The translations under genes and the position numbers were made by a program. Below are positions 1 through 9,884 of a stretch of DNA of 64,000 nt, one piece after another. The stretch covers positions 127,073,501 to 127,137,500 of the forward strand of contig CP142451.1 of assembly GCA_038049695.1 (NCBI GenBank), in the 5' to 3' direction. Below the pieces are notes generated by a model. The model was not told where the DNA came from. It ran no database searches and saw only the letters and a program-made list of their open reading frames with translations. The stretch is from Cinnamomum chago (taxonomy: Eukaryota; Streptophyta; Magnoliopsida; Laurales; Lauraceae). Within the stretch, counting starts at the first letter, position 1. Every line of letters begins with the position of its first letter.

Positions 1-227
1 AATAGATTACATTTGGAAAATCTAGTTTTGTGGTTTGGAACATCTCTTGATCTTCATGTGATATCTATATTGTTTCAATGCTGGTAACTTGAGTGTTACT
101 TTCGATCAGAAATTATATTTAGAATATGCATGTATATCATGTGCTATGTTAATTTATATAAACTGCTGTACAATTTTGAAGATTCAAAACTTATCTTAAT
201 CACTTTTAATTTATGGGAGAGTGGGTG

Positions 228-859
228 TAGTGGCGGCTCTAGGAACTCGAGTCAGTGGGGTCAACAAAAGACTTATTTTTCACAAATCAAATAAATTTAT
301 TTTTTCCTTTTCCAACATATGTAATGTACTTTCGATTATTCGACAAATATAATATAAAATTATCAAATAATCTATTTCTGACAATCCGACTAAGATAACA
401 ATGAGTCCTCAAACAAAAATAAACAGAAATTATAATACTTTGTTACTAATACTTCTTAATCCAAAAAGAAAATCAAAATATATAAACTCTTACAGCTGTC
501 CTGGATGGATTTTTCACGTGTTGAAATTGTTGCATAACGGCTTTATTATCAATACTAGCAAACACATTCTTTTTAATATATATGTGACCAAACAATTATT
601 CATCCATTAATTTAGAGATTAAGTTTAGGGTAAATGAAGAGTTATCGGAAGAATGTCTAAAAAAAGAGAATTTTCTTTAGAAAAAAAAAAGTTGAGCCCA
701 TTAATTCTTTTTGTTTAGGTAGACAGGTAACCTATTAACTTAGGCATTCAGTGGGGTCAAAAGCTTCTTATAAGTTCTATTCATGCAAGAAATTATTATT
801 TTTTTAATATTTTTTCAGATCTCATTGACCCCACTGGGATCAATGTAGCGCCGCCCATG
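228..859. mobile_element. hAT-like MITE, family A, copy 1
   Basis: The segment begins TAGTGGCGGCTCTAGG and ends in GCGCCGCCCATG, an imperfect terminal inverted repeat. The flanks AGTGGGTG (220-227) and ACTGGGTG (860-867) match at 7 of 8 bases, as an aged 8-bp hAT target duplication would. GTGGGGTC near the left end and GACCCCAC near the right extend the inverted repeat inward. The interior is AT-rich with no credible coding. A diverged copy lies at 7545-8382. Superfamily assignment rests only on target-site length and terminus form. Confidence 0.6.
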
Positions 860-1009
860 ACTGGGTGAATAAATAAGAGTGATGACTTGCGAATGAAGAT
901 CATATAATGGAATTTGAAATTCACAGAGCAAACATGAGTTTAACTAAGGTGAAGTGTAATGGTAAACTACTTGTCTTAAATGGGATTAAGCTTAATAGAG
1001 ATGATAGTT

Positions 1010-1203
1010 GTAAGGGACTCACCACTTGGGCTACCCCCACAGGGGATAGGCGGGGCCCAGGGCCCAGGGCTCCGGGCATATTGTATACACTTTGGGAGAC
1101 GTGCTCCGTAATCATGCACGTCTCCCGAAGTGTATACAATAGGCCCGGGGCCCTGGGCCCCGCCTATCTCCTGTGGGGGTAGCCCGAGTGGTGAGTCCCT
1201 TAC
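1010..1203. repeat. palindrome I of composite foldback
   Basis: The left arm runs from GTAAGGGACTCACCACTTGG to about 1106 and the right arm back to GTGAGTCCCTTAC at 1203. They meet over a short loop at about 1107-1117 between ACGTGC and GCACGT. The arms share ATTGTATACACTT/AAGTGTATACAAT and the GGGGCCC-rich segment. It is followed by the perfect 22-bp palindrome 1202-1223. Confidence 0.8.
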
Positions 1204-1219
1204 AAAAAGGCCGGCCTTT

Positions 1220-1677
1220 TTGTAGGGGATCGTTACCACTGGGGCGTACCCCCACAGGGGATAGGCGGGGCCCAAGGCCCCGGGCCTATTGTATACACTT
1301 CGGGAGACAAACTCCTTAATCATGCATTTGTTCCCCCGTGCATATAGCGACCGGGGGAGGCCTCCCCAGGAGGTCGAACCCAAGACCTCTCCCTTAAGAG
1401 ATAATCTGGGTGACTCCTGGTACCACTTGAGCTAAACCAATAAACTAGCTCAAGTGGTACCAGGAGTCACCCAAATTATCTCTTAAGGGAGAGGTCTTGG
1501 GTTCGACCTCTTGGGGAGGCCTCCCCCGGTCGCTATATGCACGGGGGAACAAATGCATGATTAAGGAGTCCGTCTCCCGAAGTGTATACAATAGGCCCGG
1601 GGCCCCGCTTATCCCCTGTGGGGGTAGCCCAAGTGGTGAGTCCCCTACAAAAAGGCCAGCCTTTTTGTAGGGGATGG
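1220..1677. repeat. palindrome II with tRNA-like arms
   Basis: The arms of about 215 bp meet at about 1436-1445 (loop AACCAATAAAC). The outer segments repeat palindrome I (CCCCCACAGGGGATA and GTATACACTTCGGGAGAC). The inner segment is the tRNA-like module, facing outward on both sides of the loop. Small differences, such as ATAATCTGGG against CCCAAATTAT, show that the arms have diverged slightly. Confidence 0.8.
1446..1513 (+). other. tRNA-like (Pol III promoter-like) module
   Basis: TAGCTCAAGTGG resembles an A box. GGTTCGACCTC, 50-odd bases downstream, resembles a B box (consensus GGTTCGANTCC). The same module is inverted at about 1367-1436, and a relative at about 1930-1993 carries GGTTCGACTCC, an exact B box. 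This is not a folded functional tRNA gene: no full cloverleaf or discriminator end was found. It is best read as a SINE or tRNA-derived head. Confidence 0.5.
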
Positions 1678-2158
1678 ACCCAGCTGAACCCCACTGAGGG
1701 TGCCCAGGGGTGCCCGGGGACCCCCTCCAGGGTAGCCCCTACCCCAGTAGCGCTGAGCATGCCTGGGGCCTATTAGGGCCAATTGTTTATTTGTCCCCCC
1801 AAGAGCGCGGAGCTGCCATGGGATGGGCCTCCCCAAAAGTCGAACCCACGCACCTCACTTTAAGAGTATTTTGTGGAGACTCCTGGTACCACTCCTGGGG
1901 AGGCCCTTGCCATGGCAGTTCCGCGCTCCTGGTACCAGGAGTCTCCACAAAATACTCTTAAAGTGAGGTGCGTGGGTTCGACTCCTGGGGAGGCCCCTCC
2001 CATGGCAGCTCCGCGCTCCTGGGGGGACAAATAAACAATTGGCCCTAGTAGGCCAAATGCATGCTCAGCGCTACTGGGGTAGGGGCTACCCTGGAGGGGG
2101 TCCCCGGGCACCCTCAGTGGGGTTCAGCTAGAGGGTTCAGCTGGGTCCATCCCCTACA
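1660..2158. repeat. palindrome III with tRNA-like arms
   Basis: The arms start at TGTAGGGGATGGACCCAGCT and its complement near 2158, and meet near 1890-1930 around TGGTACCA. Shared blocks include GGTAGCCCCTACCCCAGTAG, CAATTGTTTATTTGTCCCCC and GAGGTGCGTGGGTTCGAC, each present in both orientations. An extra GAGGGTTCAGCT near 2130 is present only on the right. Confidence 0.75.
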
Positions 2159-5100
2159 ATAGTGACATTATTTTCTTTTTGCAAAGAAGGTTGTGGAGAG
2201 CATCTTAGACTTGTGGCTGGACATGTAGCAATAAGGTGGGTTGGACAGGGTAAAAATCCAACTTGCATCTTCCAAGTTCAATAACAAAGTTGACCTAAAA
2301 GTTAAAAGAGTCAACAAAAAAATGTGAACTAAGTAGAATGAATTTAAGTTGGATTGGAACGTTAGAGTAGAATCAGTCGGTCTGATTTGGATTAGAATGT
2401 TAGCAAATAACAAATATAAATTTAACTCCAACCCATTCCATTTTTTCAACTAGTTGAGAAATGTTAACACAAATCCAACCCAAAACCATAAAAATGGGTT
2501 AATCCAAGTTTCAGACGCCATGTTCAGTTCAAGTCAACTTGACAGGTTGGTCTAGCGTTGCTACTCCTACTAGCTATTGAATTTATTGGTTGGGAGTAGA
2601 ATTTAGTGATAACATTTTGGGAGTTACCCCTAGTTAAATTATGTTCATGGGATATATTTGGAAACTGATCTGAGTTCAAGAACATGGTTCATATTAAAAA
2701 ACAGTTTGGGGAAGATAAACATCATGTATAATTAGAACATCATATATAATTAGATCAATCGACTAGGATCTTATAGTGATCCCAAGTCCCAACATTACAT
2801 ACTGGCACAACCGTCTGAATCTTCCTTTTTTTTTTTTTTTTTAATGAACCTCGCTGTTCCACAGCTCAAAACATTAACATATTTTTCTTCAATGTCTTAA
2901 ATAAAGTGGGGAGATACCGAGATAGAGAGACAAACGTGAAAACACTTTATAATGTCATATTTTTATTGATATTTTTAATGGTAAAGAAATTACCATTGTT
3001 TTATGAAGGTGAAAGTTTAGGATTCGCGATCTCTAGATTGGTCTACTTAATTAATTTAATAGTGTGTGAATCTTGCAATTACAAGAAACTTAGATTTCCT
3101 CTCCAGATATTTCATACCTAATTATTGAAGTTATCTTGTGTCACTTCACGTTTCAACGACTTCACACCGTTGATTGCAACAGGCTCAATCCAGCGCTTGA
3201 CTCCTCAAATCTTCTACGTAAAAAGATGATCTTCTGCAATGGAAGCTAAAGAACATAGCTCTCTATAGTACTTGGCAGCACAACTCCTTCATAAATCTTT
3301 ATAGGAGATTTATCTCAATTAAATCTCTAACTCAGAAATTTGATAAGTGAGGTATATGTTAAAATAGCCCTTGAATCCTTTAAATAACCCTTAGGTCGTA
3401 CTTAATGTTGCTAAACTTGATTAAGATTAAAACAAGCAGTTTGGGTACAATTAGAAGTAAGTTTCTAATTTAACATGAACTCTGCTGCCTTGTCCGATTT
3501 AACAGACCTTTCATCCGCTCGAGCGGATGAGGTTCTCTCAGCACAAAAAGACTTTGTCGGTGCGTTTGGTCATTCTGACTCCATTTTGCTAGAGCGAAGA
3601 TATAAGCGCTTGAACAGACCCTCTTATGATTGTTCCAGAAATTCAGCATGTCTATTTTATCTAGCTTTCTTCTTATGAGTCATTCTCGTCTTCTATCTTT
3701 AAAGTCCTTTACTAAATAAAGAATACAATTTAATGGACCTCCAAAGATTTATCCAACCCATTAATTAGCCAATAAACAAAAACTTAAACAAAAACTATGT
3801 TCCAACTTCCAAGCAATTTCATTTGACAGATCTGTAGGAAAGATTTGCATATAATCCATTAGACCTATTGCGTTTCAATCTGAGTATGAATTTTCTAAAC
3901 ATTGCCAGATAATTCATGGAAATGATGGGAGATGACCCTCGCATTTTTCTGATCCACTCCCATGTGAAACTTTCAGTACATGCTAAAAGCTAAAGCTCTG
4001 GTCTTCCACTGATTCCCCCATGTTCATATTATAAACATCATCATTATTGATCCATCAAACTACCCACTCGTCCTAGACCGTTGATTTGCCCGACCCCACT
4101 ATGGATTGGAAGTACCAGAAAGCAGAAATAGAAAACACAAAAGAGCAAAGGGTCTCAACTGCCCACATCACATAAATAGCGAAATGTCCTCGAATTGGCC
4201 GTTCTGGATAATCATGATGGTACAACTTTATGGGTTCAGCTTATCCACTGCGTGGCCCACCTGAGGAGAAAAGCTTACAGACATCAAAATCCTCCTTATC
4301 TATTGTTTCAACTAGCAGTTTGACCGTGTAAGAATTTCTACTCTACTGACTGTTGTTAAAGTTCCTTACAAGCAAATAGAACATATGTAAAATGGAGTGT
4401 GAAACGTACATCACATGCAATCACAAAGGAGGAAAGCGATCATCAGGCAAAGTGTGGCTAACCTATTTGTTTTAGCGGCATTACTTGCGGGGAATTTGTC
4501 TGTTGCTTTACCTAACGGGATGACCGTTAAATATGTCGTGGCCCACCTACACTATATATGTAATAAAAGATGTTTCGTGGCGTTTTGTTATTGCTCAAAT
4601 CTCCTCCAAGGTGAAGAAAAAGGAATGGCTTCAAGGAAGGTCCTTATCGCCTACTCTACCACCCCCCACATGATCCTTTTATGATTTTGTTGACCAAAAT
4701 TGTAGGCTGAGGATGGGCCGAGTCAAACCGGACCAAATTAAAGCTTAATGAGAGGCATGCATCAAATCTTTGCACATGGGATCCACTTTCAATCATGAGT
4801 TATGACTAATCTCAACTGTGGACATGATAAGGAAAGCACACCTTCAATTGATGCAGTTGATATTGCCTTCCAACATGGTTTATTATCAAGGGTTGATATT
4901 ACTCTAATATAGTTGATTTTCAATGATTAGCAGCTCCAAAAGGAAAAGTAAAAAAAAATTGCAAATACCCAAATTATTTCGGTCACCAATGGCCCAAAAA
5001 GCTAGGCGTTTCTTCTTTTTTTTTTCCCCTGCCAACAGTGGGTTTCTAATTTTTTTTGTTTGACTATTCCCTCCAAGCTCATAAAGAAATTGAAAAAAAT

Positions 5101-5538
5101 ACACATGACCCTAAATAGTAGCATAAGTAAATATAATTTTTAATTTTTAAATAAATAAATAAAAATAACCGTGGTCCTGACCCTCTTTCTTTCGCCCCTT
5201 GTAATTTACCCAAACACTAGTTGATAGTTGTGAGTTGTAACCATGGCCTAATATGTTACTCTGGAAGGTTCGATTGGACGGGTTATAAATTTTTTGGCTA
5301 CGGTACATGTGCCAAAGCTCAAACTACTCATCGGGTCGCGAGTAACTCAGACAAGTTTGACCCCACTCGATCGCTTTTTGACCAACTGAATCATCATTCC
5401 ATGTGAAATGAAATCGCGGCCTTTTAAAGATCGGCTCGTACGCCCATTCCATCATCATCAACAAACAAACAAACAATCAATCATCTCAGTTATCCACGTC
5501 ACCCTTTAATGGTACTCTCGTAATTTTAAACCGAAACT
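2159..5538. other. intergenic, no gene recognised
   Basis: AT-rich sequence with poly-T (2825-2842) and poly-A tracts. All ORFs are short, lack similarity to anything I recognise, and show no exon-like context. No element boundaries could be assigned. Confidence 0.6.
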
Positions 5539-5575
5539 ATGTCCTTTTTTATAAACACTACTGAACCCAAAAGCA

Positions 5576-5584
5576 CTATAAAAA
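5576..5584 (+). promoter_or_regulatory. probable TATA box of the PMEI gene
   Basis: CTATAAAAA lies about 50 bases upstream of the preferred ATG at 5629. With transcription usually starting 25-35 bases downstream of TATA, this implies a short leader and argues against the in-frame ATG at 5539, which lies upstream of the box. Confidence 0.55.
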
Positions 5585-5628
5585 CCCCCCAAACGTTCCA
5601 GATCCCAAAGCCATCAGAAAAACGAAAA

Positions 5629-6285
5629 ATGGCCCGAAACCCAAACCCAACTACAACCTGCCTTCTCCTCCTCTTCATCTTCCCATCTCTCATCCTAGCC
5701 GTCGTCTATACACCATCTCAGATCGATGCGGCAAACAACGCCTCTGATTTCATCCGTACGAGCTGCAGCGCCACCCTCTATCCGGTCCGCTGCTGCGCCA
5801 CACTGGCGCGCTACTCCAACTTCATCCAGCAGAGCCCTAGCCAGCTCGCCATCGTCGCCGTCTCCGTCAGCCTCCGCCGCGCCCGCCGCGCCGCCGCCTA
5901 CATATCCTCCCTCTGCCGTGGCCCTATCAGCTCCTCCAACTCCAGCGCGGCCGCCGCCCTAAGCGACTGCGACTCCACCTTCGGCGACGCCGTCGACCAG
6001 ATGAAGCAGTCGCTGGCGGAGCTCCATCAGCTGAAGACCGGCGAGGAGTTCCAGTGGCAGATGAGCAACGTGCAGACGTGGATGAGCGCCGCCCTCACGA
6101 ACGAGGACACGTGTACGGACGGATTCGAGGAGCTGCCAGCGGGCGAGTTGAAGGAGGACGTGTGCGGGCGCGTGGCTCGCGTCAAGGAGCTGACGAGCAA
6201 CGCGCTCGCGCTCGTCAACAGCTGCGCTTCCAAGCAGCGGAGCTCGCCATCTCAGGCCGTTGATCCCAATGGCAGGGGCTTCTGA
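5629..6285 (+). CDS. pectin methylesterase inhibitor (PMEI domain), single exon
   Basis: Encodes 218 residues. Residues about 6-25 form a hydrophobic secretion signal (CLLLLFIFPSLILA), so the product should reach the cell wall. The rest fits a plant invertase/pectin methylesterase inhibitor domain: a four-helix bundle with Cys46-Cys55 in the N-terminal hairpin (SCSATLYPVRC) and Cys114-Cys162 (LSDCDSTFGDAV; TCTDGF) as the expected second disulfide. The segment LSDCDSTFGDAVDQMKQSLAEL and the MSNVQTWMSAALTNEDTC motif are typical. PMEIs bind pectin methylesterase and limit cell-wall pectin de-esterification; a few relatives inhibit invertase instead, which sequence alone cannot exclude. Extra Cys56, Cys96, Cys179 and Cys199 may form further bonds. 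The coding region is markedly GC-rich at third positions. ATG 5629 is preferred because the signal peptide begins there and a TATA box lies just upstream; an in-frame ATG at 5539 would add 30 residues. Confidence 0.92.
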   Translation: MARNPNPTTTCLLLLFIFPSLILAVVYTPSQIDAANNASDFIRTSCSATLYPVRCCATLARYSNFIQQSPSQLAIVAVSVSLRRARRAAAYISSLCRGPISSSNSSAAAALSDCDSTFGDAVDQMKQSLAELHQLKTGEEFQWQMSNVQTWMSAALTNEDTCTDGFEELPAGELKEDVCGRVARVKELTSNALALVNSCASKQRSSPSQAVDPNGRGF

Positions 6286-7544
6286 GTTCTGACGCTCAAT
6301 CTCAGCCGTTGGATCGAGCTGGCAGTTTATACGTACAAGTACGGTAGATATACGAGTAGGAGAAAATTTGGTATGTATATATAACTTTCCTTCTGTTGTG
6401 TCCTTTTTTTTTTTTTTTTTACGGTTTTTGTTTGTTTGGACCTTGGAATATTAAAGTGTTGTAAGCGTGAAAAGAAATACAGAAACTCACGTACGTACGT
6501 TTCTAGAAGATCGGGTCGCGTTTTTCTGCTGTTTGTTATCCTTCGTTGCTGTTTCGTAATCGTAATTGTTTCTGATACTTTTACTGGAGGAAAACTTTCC
6601 TTGTTTTGAAGGATTCCATGGAATTTATATATTTCATGGAAGTTGCGATTAATACAACTGTTGGGTCTTGAGTTGCGTGGACGTGGCGTGGTGTGCTTTT
6701 GTTTAGTTTTAGCACCCCTGTAATTACCGAAATTTGGTAATGTGGCTGTTAAATCAGGGCCGTCCAGTTGATTGTTGGATTAAAATGTTCAATATTTGAA
6801 TACGTAAGACGTCATAGTGAGATGAAATCTCTCAAAAGGATTATTAAATCCGGCAGGTATAAGGCATATAAGGTTTGAATGTATATTTGTAATTTACTTT
6901 CCTAGAATTATTAAAGTGATTTTATTAAAAAAAAATGGTTATTTGATTTCCTTTAACTATATGTTATGAGATTATGAACAATTCAATTCTCATATATTTT
7001 AATGCAACGTAATAATTGGTGAACAATTCTTTCATACATGCATAACATTGTTTCTGGATTTTAACCGCTATATATGGGCAATTTGGGCCGTTAACTAAGG
7101 CCTTCTTGTGGTAATCTGCACCGTGATTGATGGTAGTGCTATTGGACATCACATGGAGTAAGACCTGCAATTCTCTATCATGTAAACGGGTCCCACTTCC
7201 ATCAACACTCCAAAAATTAATCAATCTTATTTCGGCGATTCCATGGAGTTGTAATTTCAAACAAGCAAAGGTACGGAAAAGTAGTGGTGGGCCTCTTGGG
7301 TGATTTGATGGATTGGAAGCTCACCAAAAAGGTCCATGGGCTGTCTGATGGGTATGCACGAATTTACATCCTAATGCTTACGGAGAAAATACCTGGAGAC
7401 TACAATAAATCAGGAACATCTGAACCGCTGTGAATCTCAATGATTAGTTTAGCTTTATCTCAAATAGATGAGATTCGACAACTTGGCCTCTTGTAACAGC
7501 AGGGCCTGGCCCACAAAAGTACCAACACTACACGACTGTTTTGC
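6286..7544. other. 3' flank of PMEI and intergenic DNA
   Basis: The 3' UTR probably ends within a few hundred bases of the stop. A poly-T run (about 6404-6420) and a short ACGTACGTACGT tract near 6490 are the only obvious structures. No second gene is visible. Confidence 0.5.
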
Positions 7545-8382
7545 CCTAGGTGGCTCCAAAAATTCGAATAAGTGTGGCCAATAAAAGACTTATTTTCTGT
7601 AAATCAAATAAATTTATTTTTTCATTTATCAACATTTATCATCTACTTTTGATAATTCGACCAGTATAGTGTAAAATTTTCAAATAACCTATTTCCGATA
7701 ATCCGAAAAAGATAATATTGAATTCTTAAAAAAAAAAATTATATATTGTTACTAATAGTTTTTAATTCAAAACCAAAATCCAAATACATAAACTCCTACA
7801 GCTGCCCTCAATAGGTTTTCATGTATTGAATTCGTTGCATAATAAATTCATTATCAACACTAACAACCACATATTTTTCAATTCATGTAATCAAATAGTC
7901 ATTCATCCATTGATCTCATATTCGTTACGCAATCTGTTATTTACATATTTCATTGCTAAAAAAGCTCTTTTTACAATGACAATCACTGCTGGTAAAATCA
8001 ACGCCAATTTTAAAAGAAAATAAACCAATTGGTATACGATATCCTTCTTTGTCTCCACTAATTTTCTAGCAATGCCACAAATTTCTTTAAGTTCTAAAAA
8101 CTTATTGTTAGAGCGCATATCAGTAATATGGGCACATTAATTTTATTTATTTTTTTGTAGACAGTTGGCCTATTAACTTACGCGGTGGGTATTTTGTTGT
8201 AACTTTTATTCACTACCACAACAACAAAGAAAAAGTGTAAAGTTAGTTAATATGAGATGAAACTCTTAAATTGAGTGGGGTCAAAAGCTTTCCATAAGGT
8301 CAATTCATGAAATAATTTTTTTTATTTTTATATGCTTTTTCGGATCTCAGACACCACTGTGATCTATGTGGAGCCACCCATG
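7545..8382. mobile_element. hAT-like MITE, family A, copy 2
   Basis: Starts CCTAGGTGGCTCC and ends GGAGCCACCCATG, a 13-bp terminal inverted repeat with two mismatches. Flanks TGTTTTGC (7537-7544) and TGTTTTGT (8383-8390) match at 7 of 8. The interior matches the copy at 228-859 in order, for example AAAAGACTTATTTT, AAATCAAATAAATTTATTTTT, GATAATCCGA and GTGGGGTCAAAAGCTT. Confidence 0.65.
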
Positions 8383-8732
8383 TGTTTTGTGATGATTTTC
8401 GTGATCCCACGTTTTCGTCTCTCTGCAACTACGATCGAGCTAAAAATTTGAAAAGGAAGATGCTTATTTGAGTTGGAACATGCAGTATTGACGTCTTACC
8501 TAACTGATCTTATATCAGATTAAGAAAGATGATTTCCAGTCCTTGAGATTCTTAATTTAAGATGAAGAAAGCCTTTTGTAACCGCACAATGGGGCTTTTC
8601 TATAATTTCAGGATTCTTCTAAATTGAGTTGTGATGTGCACTTGTTCGGCATTATTCACATGGAAGGAACACACACACACACAAAATGTCACATGCATGG
8701 ATGCCAGGCCACTTCATCAAGGAGCCCAAAAT

Positions 8733-9095
8733 TAGGGTTGTAAACGGGCCGGTTTCACCCGGAATCGGAACCGTTAAGGAAAAGGTAGAATCGAAATCGG
8801 TTTCTTGGCTCCGGAACCGGAACCAGAACCATATGAGGGACGGGTCTGGTTCCGGTTCCGGTTCCGGGTCCGGGTCCGGGTCTAGGTAGATAATGATATT
8901 AAAAAATTATGTTTTTTATGAAAGATTTTCGAAAATTGAAGTAATATGTTGGGTCTCGAGTCCACATGTCCAAACCAATGTGGAACCAGTCTCGGATCCA
9001 TTTACTTATTGGGGCCTAAATAAGGACTTAGACCCGATTTTTAACGGGTCAGAACCTCCGGATAATCGTTAAATCGGAACCCATTTACATCCCCA
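8733..9095. mobile_element. hAT-like MITE with GGTTCC repeats
   Basis: Left end TAGGGTTGTAAACGGGCCGG; the right end read inward is TGGGGATGTAAATGGGTTCC. Flanks CCCAAAAT (8725-8732) and TCCAAAAT (9096-9103) match at 7 of 8. Subterminal DNA is packed with GGAACC/GGTTCC hexamers, including a GGTTCC-GGGTCC run at 8848-8881. No coding capacity. Confidence 0.7.
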
Positions 9096-9130
9096 TCCAA
9101 AATAAATGGTCAGATTGGAATGAATCTTTG

Positions 9131-9162
<32 letters not shown>

Positions 9163-9301
9163 AGCAAAGAAAGAAAGTCTGTGACTCAAGACTCAACTAA
9201 TAAGTAACTTGATCAAGTCTGACCAAGTATGTAGATGACAATAATGATGTTAGTTCGGATTCCCGGACTTCGTGGCCTGATGAGTTGATTCGCTCAATAT
9301 T

Positions 9302-9446
9302 AGGGGCAGATCCAAATGTTAGCATGCGGGTCACACTCTTGATTTAAGAAACTCATTAGATGAGCTTTTAAAAATTTTGAATTTATTATTTAACATCCTC
9401 ACTTGTTTATTTCCTGCACCTAAATGAAAATTCTGAGTTCGTCATT
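9302..9446. mobile_element. short MITE, family B, copy 1
   Basis: About 145 bp running from AGGGGCAGATCC to GTTCGTCATT. It is collinear with the better-bounded copy at 42429-42568, sharing TGTTAGCAYGCGGGYCAC, TTATTATTTAAC and CCAAATGAAAATCTTG-like segments. No clean target duplication remains. Confidence 0.5.
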
Positions 9447-9456
9447 AATGCCGTTC

Positions 9457-9692
9457 TAATGCTGTTGTGTTAGTTGTGTTAGTGTCAAGTCAAAACAAAT
9501 TTTTATAACAATTGCCAGGCTGAAGAAGGACGCTAAAATCTAAATCAAATTCATCTTGTTATTGGGCGTGTAATGCGGTGGCGTTAGTTGTGTAACTTGT
9601 GTTAGTGTCAAGTCAAAACAAATTTTTATAACAATTGCCAGGCCGAAGAAGGACGCTAAAATCTAAATCAAATTCATCTTGTCATTGGGCGT
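9457..9692. repeat. two-copy tandem repeat
   Basis: Unit 1 starts TAATGCTGTTGTGTTAG at 9457 and unit 2 TAATGCGGTGGCGTTAG at 9571. From GTGTCAAGTCAAAAC onward the two are almost identical (9482 against 9605), with an indel of about 9 bases before it. No coding role seen. Confidence 0.85.
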
Positions 9693-9884
9693 ATTGCCTG
9701 AAGGCATGGAAGTTTGACTAGGGCTCGTGCAATTTAAAAATTACTTGGCCCTTGAAGCATAAGTAGGCCCAATCTATCTAGATTACTTGTTAGGCCAGAA
9801 ATTCATGGATGAATTTAGCCCACTAGCCACACTCTGCCAAATATGGAAATGTGGAGAGTGGGGACAGATCTGTAGGGACGGATG

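Larger units (their letters stand above)
1009..2158. mobile_element. composite foldback element
   Basis: A GC-rich island in AT-rich DNA, starting TGTAAGGG and ending CCCCTACA, with ATAGT immediately outside both ends (1004-1008 and 2159-2163). Inside are three long palindromes in series (about 1010-1203, 1220-1677 and 1660-2158) separated by short AAAAAGGCC/GGCCTTTTT hairpins. The two larger palindromes carry tRNA-like modules in both orientations. No long ORF has protein character; apparent ORFs are mirrored translations of the arms. The class is unclear: foldback/MITE cluster or an inverted SINE assembly. Confidence 0.6.

Noticed and set aside
976-2111. Several overlapping ORFs on both strands, up to 135 codons
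   Set aside because: The same peptide segments recur on opposite strands because the DNA is palindromic; no domain is recognisable.
5539-5628. Upstream ATG of the PMEI frame
   Set aside because: It lies upstream of a TATA box and would bury the signal peptide 30 residues inside.
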